From JAEXNA01 sp037189585 (GTDB taxonomy: Bacteria > Vulcanimicrobiota > Xenobia > Xenobiales > JADMJV01): 64,000 bases of DNA. The stretch lies in NCBI GenBank assembly GCA_037189585.1, contig JBBCJA010000001.1:124001-188000 (forward strand). The letters run 5' to 3'. Shown here in pieces: positions 1-9,087 of the stretch. How positions within the stretch are numbered: the stretch's first letter is position 1; each line of letters starts with the position of its first letter. A program made the translations under genes and the position numbers. Under the pieces are notes generated by a model. That model ran no database searches and was not told the DNA's origin. It saw only the letters and a list, made by a program, of their open reading frames with translations.

Positions 1-2
1 AG

Positions 3-3000
3 GTCAGGGTTTTGGGTTCGTTAGACGACCCGCTTCTTTTCGGACAAGGACGGGCCAGCGGCTTGGGCTCCTGGGCCCAGGGGCTCGGCTCGGCCGAGGG
101 GAGGTTCATCCTGGCCGGTAATGATTTGACCTTGCTAGACGGCAGCGCGGTGAAGGGCTCGAGCCTGGTGCGTCTTCCGTTGGGCAGTTTCAATCTAGAG
201 TCCAAACAGTTCGACGGTGTGGTTTCCACTCAGGGTTTCCACCTCAGCGATGCTCCTGGGGTCTCGGGAGTTTCCGGTCAGGTTTCGGGCAAGGCTATCG
301 TCAGTGCCGACCTCTCGGGGGAAACTCCTAGAATTTATGCTCAAGGTCGCATGACCGAGGGAAACTTCTCGGCCGCGGGCTACAGCGCCCATTCTGCCTC
401 GGCTGATTTTGCTTTCGACGGTTATCAGATGATCGTGCCTAATGCTCAGGCTACCGTGGAAGGCGGAAGAGTAGAGGCGGCGGGGGCTTTCGACCTGCGG
501 AATCAGGCGGTGGAGATCGCCGCTCGAGCTGATGGGGTCAGTCTGGCCAGCGTCGGATTGCCTGGTGAGTCGGCTCATCTGATGGGGACCGTGTCAGGCT
601 ACCTCAATGGCCCTCTGGGAGTCTATGGTTATGCTGACTCGGATCGAGGGCGGGCGGCACTGAGCGGCTTCCAGCGCGCGGACGGAAGCCTGGGGGGAGT
701 GGCCTGGGTCGATGGACAGATTCCAGGCCAACAGGATTCCGAGGTGGAGGCTGTGGTGGTGGCCGACGGCACCACCTCTCGCTTGAACCTCGAGTACACA
801 GGCCAGGCCAGAGCCCCCATGATCTCCGCGGTGGGACCTCTGGCTGTCCACGGAGGGGCCGTGCTTGACGGACGAGTGCTGACCGTTCGCCCGACATTGG
901 TAACCGCGGCAAGCGCCCAGGGCGGAACTCCGGAAGCGGTGCCTTTTGTGGCCTACAGCGGAGCGGCTTACCCTTTCTTTGGTCCCTTGATGTCCGGCCC
1001 TCTGACAAAGGTCGTGGTCGAGGATTCGGGTTTCCCGGACAGCAGTAGCTTGATGGTCGCGGGGCAGGCCAACCTGGACTCGCGTCGTCTCAATCTTCGC
1101 TTCGATCTTCGGACAGCTAACTTAGAAGAGTTGGCGCGTCAGCCATTCGGTAACGATCCCGAAGCGGCTTCCGTTAACGAGGCACTTCCTTTCGACGTGG
1201 TCAGCGGATTCGCCACGGTTGAAGGCGTAATCGCGGGGACCTTCACCTCTCCCCAGATCCAGGCCGACTACTCGGTCCCCTGGCTTCTTCTCTCCAACGG
1301 CTATGAGAATCGTCAGAATCTTTCCACAAAGGGCCGTGTTCAATTGAATACCTCGGGCCTGGGGTTGACCGCCGGGGTTTCAGAAATACCCTTTGACGCC
1401 CGCTTGCGTGGTCAGGCCAGCGCTCTTTATCAGTTGGCCTCTGGTCAAGACGGCATGATGGCGGCTCGAGGCACCGTCAGCTCCAAGGGGGCCTTCGACA
1501 TCAATCTGGCCACTGCGGGCTTTGATGCCAGATTTCTAGCTCTTTTGAGTCCCTCCACCTATCGCTCCTACCTGCCTTACGGCCGAATCGCCACCGAGAA
1601 CCTTCGTTTTTGGGGCACGGCCGCTTCGCCGTCCTTGGCCGGGGTCGTGCGACTGATTGGCGGAGGTGTCTTCGTCGCCGGCCAGGCCTTACCGTTTGAG
1701 ACGGCCAGCTTAAGTTTTTCCAGTCTGGGTGGGGAAACCCGTATCGAGGACCTGCTGGTCAAGGCCAGGGGTCTTAATGTCACCGGCTCAGGAAAGCGGT
1801 CGCGCGACGGACAGCTTTCTGGCGAAATAGTCGCGCGTGACGTCAATTTAGAAGAGCTTCATCGCTTCGGAGGTCCTCTCGCGGGTCTTTCCGGCCAGAT
1901 GGACGCGGTGGTCGCCCTGGGGGGCCGTTTCCCTGGTCAGCCGAGTCTTGAGATCTCCGCGGCCGGCCGTGACCTCGTCTGGGACCCTGCCGCCCTGGGT
2001 GGACTCAGCGAGAAGATTCCTATCGAGGAGTTAGCTCTCGGTCACTTTACCGAGGACGGCCAGGGGCTAGCCTCAGGGCTGTCGGTAAGAACGGGCGAGG
2101 ATGGACTGACCCTTGTCTTGCCTCCCCAAGGATTTCGACTACGCACGGAACCCGGAGCTCTAAGTCTGGAAGCCGAAGGAGCGGTTCGCTTCCCTGGGGG
2201 AGTCCCCGATCTTAGCCGCTTCAAGACCTTTCGTGACTGGGGACGTTTCTTCGTGTCCCCCAAGGGTCCTGATTTTGGAGTGGCCCAATCGCCGTTTCGA
2301 GTCCGAATGGAGAACTGGAGTTTCGCTCAAACGGCGCGCTTGTTGGGTCGATCGGCCCTGGCTGAGGCGTATCAAGCGACCGCTAGCGGAGAGTTGGCCA
2401 TGCTCGGTCAGTGGTGGCGCGATCATGAGCGAGAGGCAACGGGGGCCCTGCCGGACTATCGGCTCTCTTTGCGAGAAGCCTCCTTTCAGGGCCAGAGCGC
2501 CGGGCGAACCTCTGGTTTCGAGCTGGCCGAGGCGTCGGCGCTCGCCTACCGCAGGGAAGGGGATGCCGGTTTCTTAAGCCTGGAAAGTTTTGGCCTCGAT
2601 TTCTTTGGAGAAGTTGAAGCACAAGGCCAGAAGGCAGCTCCAGGGGAGGACGAGCGGGAGCCGGTCCTGAGTCGTCGCGGATCTCTGGAGGCAGAGGCCA
2701 AGCTTGCCGTAACCCAGCTTCCGGAAGCCAGGCCGAATTCGGCTTTCAATCTCGGAGCCGTGGACATTCCCCTGGAGAACCTGGCCTTTATGCTGCCCAA
2801 TGTGGTGAACCTGGGAGGGCTTCTCGAAAGCTTAGAGGTGAACATGAGCGGACCGTTGCCTCGGCCTAGCTTGAGCGTGACAGGACTTATCACAAGCCTT
2901 GCCGTGGGGCCGCTTCAGAACATGACATTCCGTGGAGCGGTCACAGGCGAACAGGATGAGTCGGGTGGATATGTTCTCTCTTTGGGTGACGAGAGCGACC

Positions 3001-4508
3001 CGGCGGTGACCTTGAGTTTTGGCACGAACGACAAGAATGACCATCAACTCACGGCCCGGGGAACGGCGAATGTGATCTGGCAAAGAAATGCGCCTCTGGA
3101 TCCGACTCGTTTGAATCTTTTTTCTCAGAATCTCGAGATCTCACCGGATAGCCCTATCGACCTGGCGGCTCAGGTCTACGACCGCAATCTCCAGATCCTG
3201 GCCGACGCGATCCCGGGAAAGGATGTGGCTCGAGGCGACTTGACCGCATCTTTGTCGGTTGATGGAACGTTGGGGTATCCTCAGTTTGAAGGGGTCGCGA
3301 AGTTGGCCGACGGCCAGTTCCTCTCGGAACGGTACGGTCGTTTTGAAAACCTCAATCTCGATGCCACGGTGGAGCGAATCAGTCTCGAGGAGGCGACTCC
3401 CTCAGAGGCGCTGAGTTCTCAAGGGACCGGACTTATCACTCGCTTTATGCTGCCCCGCTTCGAGGGGACACTGGGTAAGAAGCCTTTTCACGGAGGTGGC
3501 AACGCCGAGTTCGCGGGTATCTCCCCCACCTTTATCAATATGTTCTTCAAAGGCGAGGCGTTGCCCGTGCAGCTTCCCCAACTCTTCGTGGGGACGACTG
3601 ACATAGATCTGGAACTGCGGGGCCGGTTGGTGAAGAACAATGGTGAGGTCAGCCTGAAGCCTGTGGTGCTGGGGGCCGTGAATATTCCCAGGGGCGATTT
3701 CGATCTCCCTCTGGGCTCAGTCTCGGGTGACTCGACCGAGGGCGGTATCTCTCTGCCTTTTGAATACGACCTGACCCTGGATCTGGGTCAGGAGTTCTAT
3801 GTTCATGCCCTGGACTCGCAGGTGCGGGCGGTGGGCCAACTGCGCCTTCTGTCCGATCAAGGAAAACCGCAGCTTTATGGCAGCGTTGACCTGACTCGCG
3901 GCCAGATCAGGATCCCATTCTATGACGCTTCCTTTCGTATTCGACAAGGTCTGGCCCACTTCGATGGTCCTTTGATTCCGAGGTTGGAAGCGGTGGAGGC
4001 TGTGGCCGACCTCTCCGGCTATCGCGTCAGCGCGCGAGTTGAAGGGCGTTATCCTGATACCTTATCGGTCAACCTCTACTCCGATCCACCCCTGCCACAG
4101 GCCGAGCTCTCGAGAATGGTTGTGCTGGGTGGCCTGCCGAGCGCTTTGACCGGGGTTAACGACCCGAATCAAAGCGGAAGCTCCTCGGGCCTGTTGTCCG
4201 GCCAAGGGGTGTCGCTCTTAAGCGGAATTTTGACCAATCGCCTGACCGAACAGATCGGAAAGATCTTCCTCTTATCCGAAGTCTCGTTCGACTACATTCC
4301 GCCCGCTCAATACGTGATCAAGCTGGCCAAAGCGCTGGATCCCAACGATACCTTTTTGCTCACCTTGACACGGGTCATTCGCGACAACGGCCTCAATGAA
4401 AGTCTTTACGGTATTGAATGGCGACTGACGCGAACCTTCTTGACCCGAATCGCGCTCGATCAGTATGCTCGCGCGCGTTTTTGGATTCAGAGTATCAACC
4501 GGTTTTAG
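3..4508 (+). CDS. TamB-like (DUF490) translocation/assembly protein, 5' partial
   Basis: The frame is open to the left edge of the window, so the N-terminus and any signal anchor lie outside. About 1,500 residues are visible, made of long stretches of short beta-strand-like repeats, as in the AsmA/TamB superfamily. The last ~350 residues look like the conserved TamB C-terminal domain: a segment with GQEFYVHALDSQVRAVGQL, then a repeated G-x-x-x-L-TRGQIRIPFYDASF strand block, then PLPQAELSRMVVLGGL, which matches the family's terminal S-P-P-L-x-x-E-I-L-LLGG pattern. Known members sit in the periplasm, anchored in the inner membrane, and help outer-membrane protein insertion or lipid transfer. 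Its presence argues for a diderm cell. The stop codon lies inside a long inverted repeat shared with the convergent PilZ gene. Family assignment is firm; exact role is inferred. Confidence 0.85.
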   Translation, partial: VRVLGSLDDPLLFGQGRASGLGSWAQGLGSAEGRFILAGNDLTLLDGSAVKGSSLVRLPLGSFNLESKQFDGVVSTQGFHLSDAPGVSGVSGQVSGKAIVSADLSGETPRIYAQGRMTEGNFSAAGYSAHSASADFAFDGYQMIVPNAQATVEGGRVEAAGAFDLRNQAVEIAARADGVSLASVGLPGESAHLMGTVSGYLNGPLGVYGYADSDRGRAALSGFQRADGSLGGVAWVDGQIPGQQDSEVEAVVVADGTTSRLNLEYTGQARAPMISAVGPLAVHGGAVLDGRVLTVRPTLVTAASAQGGTPEAVPFVAYSGAAYPFFGPLMSGPLTKVVVEDSGFPDSSSLMVAGQANLDSRRLNLRFDLRTANLEELARQPFGNDPEAASVNEALPFDVVSGFATVEGVIAGTFTSPQIQADYSVPWLLLSNGYENRQNLSTKGRVQLNTSGLGLTAGVSEIPFDARLRGQASALYQLASGQDGMMAARGTVSSKGAFDINLATAGFDARFLALLSPSTYRSYLPYGRIATENLRFWGTAASPSLAGVVRLIGGGVFVAGQALPFETASLSFSSLGGETRIEDLLVKARGLNVTGSGKRSRDGQLSGEIVARDVNLEELHRFGGPLAGLSGQMDAVVALGGRFPGQPSLEISAAGRDLVWDPAALGGLSEKIPIEELALGHFTEDGQGLASGLSVRTGEDGLTLVLPPQGFRLRTEPGALSLEAEGAVRFPGGVPDLSRFKTFRDWGRFFVSPKGPDFGVAQSPFRVRMENWSFAQTARLLGRSALAEAYQATASGELAMLGQWWRDHEREATGALPDYRLSLREASFQGQSAGRTSGFELAEASALAYRREGDAGFLSLESFGLDFFGEVEAQGQKAAPGEDEREPVLSRRGSLEAEAKLAVTQLPEARPNSAFNLGAVDIPLENLAFMLPNVVNLGGLLESLEVNMSGPLPRPSLSVTGLITSLAVGPLQNMTFRGAVTGEQDESGGYVLSLGDESDPAVTLSFGTNDKNDHQLTARGTANVIWQRNAPLDPTRLNLFSQNLEISPDSPIDLAAQVYDRNLQILADAIPGKDVARGDLTASLSVDGTLGYPQFEGVAKLADGQFLSERYGRFENLNLDATVERISLEEATPSEALSSQGTGLITRFMLPRFEGTLGKKPFHGGGNAEFAGISPTFINMFFKGEALPVQLPQLFVGTTDIDLELRGRLVKNNGEVSLKPVVLGAVNIPRGDFDLPLGSVSGDSTEGGISLPFEYDLTLDLGQEFYVHALDSQVRAVGQLRLLSDQGKPQLYGSVDLTRGQIRIPFYDASFRIRQGLAHFDGPLIPRLEAVEAVADLSGYRVSARVEGRYPDTLSVNLYSDPPLPQAELSRMVVLGGLPSALTGVNDPNQSGSSSGLLSGQGVSLLSGILTNRLTEQIGKIFLLSEVSFDYIPPAQYVIKLAKALDPNDTFLLTLTRVIRDNGLNESLYGIEWRLTRTFLTRIALDQYARARFWIQSINRF

Positions 4509-4670
4509 GCCTACATTTCGCACTTCTCCCGCGAGGATGTGATTTCGAGGTGCCACTATCGCTAGGAGCGCCGAGTGAGGTGTATTGAACATACATAAGC
4601 GAGGCGTAACAACGCGAGGGTGGTGCCTCGGGGCCACAGACCGTGGGAGGAGTGCGAAATGTAGGCCTAA
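4505..4670. repeat. Long imperfect palindrome between convergent genes
   Basis: The outer arms (4505-4524 and 4651-4670) are a perfect 20-bp inverted repeat, and 4526-4530/4645-4649 continue the pairing after one mismatch. Further in, blocks such as TCGAGG/CCTCGG and TGTA/TACA still pair, with many changes of the kind that leave G-U pairs. The stop codons of both flanking genes lie in the arms. It could be a bidirectional terminator, but there is no T-tract and it is far longer than a usual terminator, so a small palindromic (MITE- or REP-like) element is also possible. Confidence 0.6.
4509..4666. other. Intergenic stretch filled by the palindrome
   Basis: Apart from the palindrome described at 4505-4670, this gap has no promoter, gene or T-tract that I can support. 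Confidence 0.5.
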
Positions 4671-5368
4671 GCGGGGGGGAGAAAACTGGACAAGCCCACG
4701 GAACCGTGGGAGCTTCGCTGCAGAGCCTGATCGATGTAGGATTCGATCCGTTGCTCCGCCTCGGGTTCAAGATCCAAAAAGCGCAGTCCGATGAGATAGT
4801 GACCGAAGGCGTTCTCTTTTTGCCAACTCACTTCTGACCTGACCGCGACCGGTGGTTGCCCAGGTTCGAGGAGAATGCGGAAATCGAGTTCGCATCCTTC
4901 GGGTAGGGCTTCCTCATGGTTGATGCGCATTCCTGAGCTTGAAAGGTCGAGGGTGAACACTCCGAATCTGGAGCTTTTCCCTTCGACCTGCATCTCCACC
5001 ACCAGGATACGTTCGAGACGAAAAGATTTGCGTCGATTCTCCCGCAGATGCTGGTCGAGGAAGACTCGAATCTGTCCAAGGCTAGGTTCTCGCAGCTCTT
5101 GAAACTGTAGGCCGTAGACGTTCATGCCACCGACCAGCGGTTTTTCCCACACTCGGCGCACGTCTACCTCAACGGGATTGTCGAGGTGCAGGCGGAGGGA
5201 AACCGTTTCCTCCGCGGGGAAGTTGTACTCGGTATGAACCCGCATCCCGCCTTCGCTGAGATCATGAATATGCACCAAGCAGTGCTCCACATCGTTTCTT
5301 CCCAAGATATCCGCCGCGAAGATTCGCTTGATCGGAGCTTTTCGTCTGGCCAACGCCCGCCGTTCCAT
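4667..5368 (-). CDS. Protein with two PilZ domains
   Basis: A 233-residue soluble protein made of two PilZ-type domains. The first has R4-xxx-R8 and D36-L-S-E-G-G; the second has R-K-S-F-R near residue 112 and D-L-S-S-S-G about 30 residues later. These RxxxR and (D/N)xSxxG motifs are the c-di-GMP contacts of PilZ proteins, and both copies look intact. The likely role is a c-di-GMP receptor that passes the signal to motility, pili or polysaccharide export; the HD-GYP and GGDEF proteins elsewhere in the window could supply the signal. The ATG at 5368 puts the first arginine pair right at the N-terminus. It converges on the TamB-like gene, and its stop codon lies in the shared inverted repeat. 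Confidence 0.85.
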   Translation of the reverse strand: MERRALARRKAPIKRIFAADILGRNDVEHCLVHIHDLSEGGMRVHTEYNFPAEETVSLRLHLDNPVEVDVRRVWEKPLVGGMNVYGLQFQELREPSLGQIRVFLDQHLRENRRKSFRLERILVVEMQVEGKSSRFGVFTLDLSSSGMRINHEEALPEGCELDFRILLEPGQPPVAVRSEVSWQKENAFGHYLIGLRFLDLEPEAEQRIESYIDQALQRSSHGSVGLSSFLPPA

Positions 5369-5773
5369 TCCCGATGGTTCGGTTTCGGTCGATTAGTCCC
5401 TTCGCGCCTACTCTTCGCGGCGTTGATCGGACTGTTGGCGATGCCGAGTTTCGCTTTCCCTTTCATAAATCAGGACGGCGCTCGCGTGGAGCTCTCCTCT
5501 CACTTGCCAAAAGACCAGGAGACGGTGGTGTTCTTTCACGCCCCTTGGAGTAAAACCTCAGCTCGTTATCAAGTCGAGCTCGCGGATTGGGAGAAGAGGC
5601 AGAAGAAAGTCACCGTGCTGGGAGTCCAGATAAAAAATCTCGGTTCTCCGGTAGCCAAGCAGTACAGCATCACCTCGGTACCGGCCTTTCTCGTTTACGA
5701 CAAGAAAGGCGAACTTACCCATAGCGGGCAAGCGGCTTTGAGTGAGGTGCTCAAGCTGATGAAAGAGCTCTAG
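5270..5773 (+). CDS. Exported thioredoxin-fold protein lacking the CxxC site
   Basis: The C-terminal ~110 residues read as a thioredoxin fold: the strand VVFFHAPWSK, a helix, VTVLGVQIK, then SVPAFLVYDKKGE with the cis-proline. The usual WCxxC is replaced by WSKTS, so neither redox cysteine is present. A hydrophobic stretch (LLFAALIGLLAMPSFA) ahead of the domain looks like a signal peptide or anchor, so it is probably periplasmic. The start is uncertain: no ATG, GTG or TTG lies between the PilZ gene start and the hydrophobic stretch, so the usable starts (5264, 5270 or GTG 5282) all overlap the divergent PilZ gene. It cannot be a classical disulfide reductase; a binding or scaffolding role is inferred. 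Confidence 0.6.
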   Translation: MHQAVLHIVSSQDIRREDSLDRSFSSGQRPPFHSRWFGFGRLVPSRLLFAALIGLLAMPSFAFPFINQDGARVELSSHLPKDQETVVFFHAPWSKTSARYQVELADWEKRQKKVTVLGVQIKNLGSPVAKQYSITSVPAFLVYDKKGELTHSGQAALSEVLKLMKEL

Positions 5774-5824
5774 TCTAACCTGTTTTCCCGAGGATGTTTT
5801 TTTTAGGCAAGACGTCCGGAAGTA

Positions 5825-5853
5825 TTGTGGAGTATATGCAACTCTGGTAGGAT
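5825..5853 (+). promoter_or_regulatory. Probable sigma70-type promoter
   Basis: TTGTGG at 5825-5830, a 17-bp spacer and TAGGAT at 5848-5853, 39 bp before the ATG at 5892. Both hexamers match only in part (about 4 of 6), so this is a moderate prediction. Confidence 0.4.
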
Positions 5854-5891
5854 GGTAGCCGTATCGAAGGACGGGAAGGGGTGGCTTTGAG

Positions 5892-6395
5892 ATGACCAGA
5901 CTTTCAGCTAAGAAGAGTGTGTCCCCGGAGCAAAAGAGGGCTCTAGCCTCGACCTACAGGCAAGGAGGGGGTGTGGTGAGTCAAAAAAATTCCAGCAGGA
6001 ACGGTTTTTCATTCAGTTGGGTGATCTTAAGCCTGCTCGGGTATCTCGTTCTGCAGGTCGCTCTCGGTCTCTTTGCCAACATTTTCGTGTTTCCGTTCGC
6101 GGGTACGAAGCATACGGAGTTTTTCGCCCAAGGACTCATCATTATCCTGGGCTTCTACATCGGTGCCTTCGTCATCGGGGTTATCTCTCCCGGCCGCCGG
6201 CTGATAGAGCCTGTTTTGGGTTCGGTCCTGGCCGTGGCCGCGGCCTTCTCGGTCTCGAGCTTCACCCCCCAAATGGGGGGCTGGTACCGAGTGGACGGTT
6301 TGGCGGCGATGACGACGGCCGCCGTGATGGCTGCTGCTATCGCGGGCTTTGGTGTCTATTCCGGAGAGAAATTGATGGGAAATGTCGGCAAGTAG
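5892..6395 (+). CDS. Small integral membrane protein, unknown
   Basis: A 167-residue protein of no family I recognise. The first ~40 residues are polar and basic. They are followed by about four hydrophobic segments (near residues 42-66, 80-102, 106-122 and 134-155), with GYLVLQVALGLFANIFVFPF and FFAQGLIIILGFYIGAFVIG as clear examples. A purine-rich stretch (GGGAAGGGG) lies about 12 bp before the ATG. A later start would remove only the polar tail. It is a single gene with its own probable promoter, between the thioredoxin-like gene and the end of valS. Function unknown. Confidence 0.6.
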   Translation: MTRLSAKKSVSPEQKRALASTYRQGGGVVSQKNSSRNGFSFSWVILSLLGYLVLQVALGLFANIFVFPFAGTKHTEFFAQGLIIILGFYIGAFVIGVISPGRRLIEPVLGSVLAVAAAFSVSSFTPQMGGWYRVDGLAAMTTAAVMAAAIAGFGVYSGEKLMGNVGK

Positions 6396-6430
6396 CCTGG
6401 CGTCATCAGCAAATTTTTCTTGGGCAATCC

Positions 6431-9073
6431 TTAAGCCGAGGCGGGGACTTCTTCAGCCAGGACCGCGACGACCTCGAAGAGATCGCCCTCTTTGGGTTCC
6501 CCGACCTCGAAAGTGACACCGTCGGGTTGCACGCAGCCGGCTTCCAGCACGTCGTCCAAAGCGACTTTGAGCGCGTCGAGGTTCTCCTGGCTGCCGCGTA
6601 CGGTCAGTTGAGAGATAGGCCAGCGGAGGCTCTTTTTACCTTCGGTTTTGGCCGAGCGGATCTTGACCAGAACCTCCACGCCGGCGGCGTAGCAGTTGGT
6701 GTACTTGGTTTCGGCGACGGCCGCGTATTCCGCTGAGGTGGGGAAGGAGGCAACGTGAACCGAGCCTTCCTTGCCTTCCGACTTGGCAAAGCGCCAGGAC
6801 CAGATCTCCTCGGTCATAAAGGGTAGGAAGGGGGCGAAGAGGCGCAGGAACATTTTCAGAGACAAGGCCAAGGTGGCCAGAGCCGAGCGTCGGTCCTCAT
6901 TGTCCTCTTCTCCGTAAGAGCGCCGTTTGACCAGCTCGAGATAGTCGTCACAGAAGGCCCAGAACTCTTTTTCCGTGGCCTCCAACGCCGCCGCGTAGTC
7001 GAATTTTTCAAACGACTTCTCAGCCGTGACTACCGTCTTTTTCAGGCGCACGAAGAGATCGCGGTCTACTTCCGTGGTGACCTGCTCGGGACCGAAGGCC
7101 GAGATGTCGGCGCCCACTCTCTCCAGTTGCGAGATGACGAAGCGCGAAGCGTTGAACAGCTTGGTGCAGAGGCGCTTTCCGACCTTCATTACGCCCTCGT
7201 CGAAGGCGGTGTCGGCACCTAGGCGAGCGCGCGAGGCCCAATAGCGGACGCCGTCGGCCGAGTGCTCTTCCAAGAGATGCCCGGGCGTGATCACGTTCCC
7301 GACCGACTTACTCATCTTCTTGCGGTCCGGATCGAGAATCCAGCCACTGATCACCACGTGGTTCCAAGGGATCTCGCCGCTGTGGATCCAGGCTTTAACG
7401 ATGGTGTAGAAGGCCCAGGTTCGGATGATCTCATGCGACTGAGGTCGGATATCCATGGGGAACAGGTTCTGATGACGTTTCTCGTCGAGGCCCCAGTGGC
7501 TGATGATCTGAGGGGTCAAGGAGGAAGTGGCCCAGGTGTCCATCACGTCCGGGTCGGCCACGAAGCCGTTCGGCTGGCCCCGTTGCCCCTCGGAGTATCC
7601 GGGCGGAGTGGCCGACATCGGATCGACTGGCAGGGAGGCCACATCGGCGAAGATGGGTTGGCTAAAGTCGGCCTCGCCTTGAGCGTCGGTAGGATACCAG
7701 ACCGGAAAGGGCACGCCGAAGTAGCGCTGGCGTGAGATACACCAGTCCTGGTTGAGCCCTTCCACCCAGTTTTGATAACGAGTCTGCATGTGAGCCGGAT
7801 GCCAGGTGATCTTTTGCCCCTGAGCCTTGAGAGCATCGCGGTGCTCCAGCAGTCTGACGAACCACTGGCGAGTGGTCACAAATTCCAACGGGCGGTCACC
7901 CTTTTCGTAGAACTTCACGGGATGTTCTAAGGGGCGCGGTTCGGAGACTAAAGGACTGCTGCCGTCGACTAAACGTTCGGCGGCCAGGAGCTCCACGATT
8001 CGCTTTTTGGCCTTGGCTACTCCTAGCCCGGCGAGCTCTTGATAGTTCTTTTGAGCCTGCTTCGGATTTTCCGAGTTGAAGTCTCCTTGCCCGAACTCCA
8101 CCGGTAAAAGCGTTCCGGTTCGCCCAATGATCTGCTTGATGGGCAGCTTGGACTGTTTCCAGAACTCCACGTCGGCCGCGTCGCCGAAGGTACAGACCAT
8201 CAGGATGCCGGAGCCTTTTTCGGGATCGGCGTGCTCGGCAGGCATGATAGGGACCTTGGCTCCGAAGAGCGGAGTGATCGCGTTCTTGCCGAAAAGCGAT
8301 TGATAACGAGCATCATCGGGGTGGGCCACCACGGCGATGCAGGCGGGGAGGAGCTCCGGTCGGGTTGTGGTGATGATGAAGTCTCCACCATCTTCGACCT
8401 GGAAACGGATATCGTGGAAGTGTCCAGGACGGCTCCGGTCCTCCACCTCAGCCTGGGCGACCGCGGTCTGAAAGTCGACGTCCCACATGGTGGGCGCCTC
8501 GATACTGTAAGCGTAGCCTTTCTCCACCATCTCAAGGAAGGAGGCCTGGGAGATCTTGCGGCAGTGCTCGTCGATGGTAGCGTACTGCAGGTCCCAATCG
8601 ATGGAAAGACCGAGAGAGCGCCACAGGCCCTCGAAGGCCGCCTCATCCTCGGCGGTGACGATACCGCAGGCTTCGATGAAATTGCGCCGACTCACCTCTT
8701 GGACCGGCTGTTTGGCACCCTTCTTCTCGGCTTTCCATTCCGGGTCGTAAGGAAGATGGGGGTTGCACTGGATGCGGAAGAGGTTCTGCACGCGGCGCTC
8801 GGTAGGCAGGCCGTTGTCGTCCCAACCCATCGGGTAGCAGAGATTCTTCCCCTTCATCCGTTGATAGCGAGCCAGCAGATCCTGGTGAGTGTAAGAGAAC
8901 ACGTGCCCGATATGGAGCGATCCGGAGACGGTCGGCGGAGGAGTGTCGACGATGAAGGTTTCTTCCCGAGGGCGAGCGGGATCCCAGCTGAAGACGCCGT
9001 TGGCCTTCCAAGTCTCGCGCCATTTGGCTTCTTGCTCTTTGTGTTTGTACTTGTCAGGGATCTCTTTCATCAT
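6431..9073 (-). CDS. valS: Valyl-tRNA synthetase
   Basis: An 880-residue class I tRNA synthetase. The HIGH motif (HIGH, residues 54-57) follows TPPPTVSGSL, and KKMSKSVGNVITP carries the KMSKS loop; the N-P-P/T-P-P-P-T-V-S-G context is typical of ValS. The editing (CP1) domain has TTTRPELL. The block GWDDNGLPTERRVQN, and the lack of the usual C-terminal coiled-coil tail, resemble the shorter ValS type found in actinobacteria, archaea and rickettsiae rather than the E. coli type. It charges tRNA-Val in the cytoplasm and hydrolyses mischarged Thr-tRNA-Val. It starts 14 bp after the transglutaminase gene, so it may be co-transcribed with the moxR group. No T-box leader is seen in that gap. Confidence 0.95.
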   Translation of the reverse strand: MMKEIPDKYKHKEQEAKWRETWKANGVFSWDPARPREETFIVDTPPPTVSGSLHIGHVFSYTHQDLLARYQRMKGKNLCYPMGWDDNGLPTERRVQNLFRIQCNPHLPYDPEWKAEKKGAKQPVQEVSRRNFIEACGIVTAEDEAAFEGLWRSLGLSIDWDLQYATIDEHCRKISQASFLEMVEKGYAYSIEAPTMWDVDFQTAVAQAEVEDRSRPGHFHDIRFQVEDGGDFIITTTRPELLPACIAVVAHPDDARYQSLFGKNAITPLFGAKVPIMPAEHADPEKGSGILMVCTFGDAADVEFWKQSKLPIKQIIGRTGTLLPVEFGQGDFNSENPKQAQKNYQELAGLGVAKAKKRIVELLAAERLVDGSSPLVSEPRPLEHPVKFYEKGDRPLEFVTTRQWFVRLLEHRDALKAQGQKITWHPAHMQTRYQNWVEGLNQDWCISRQRYFGVPFPVWYPTDAQGEADFSQPIFADVASLPVDPMSATPPGYSEGQRGQPNGFVADPDVMDTWATSSLTPQIISHWGLDEKRHQNLFPMDIRPQSHEIIRTWAFYTIVKAWIHSGEIPWNHVVISGWILDPDRKKMSKSVGNVITPGHLLEEHSADGVRYWASRARLGADTAFDEGVMKVGKRLCTKLFNASRFVISQLERVGADISAFGPEQVTTEVDRDLFVRLKKTVVTAEKSFEKFDYAAALEATEKEFWAFCDDYLELVKRRSYGEEDNEDRRSALATLALSLKMFLRLFAPFLPFMTEEIWSWRFAKSEGKEGSVHVASFPTSAEYAAVAETKYTNCYAAGVEVLVKIRSAKTEGKKSLRWPISQLTVRGSQENLDALKVALDDVLEAGCVQPDGVTFEVGEPKEGDLFEVVAVLAEEVPASA

Positions 9074-9087
9074 CTCTTCCTTGGAGC

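Noticed and set aside
9074..9087. T-box riboswitch ahead of valS
   Set aside because: The gap is only 14 bp and has no room for the leader structure.
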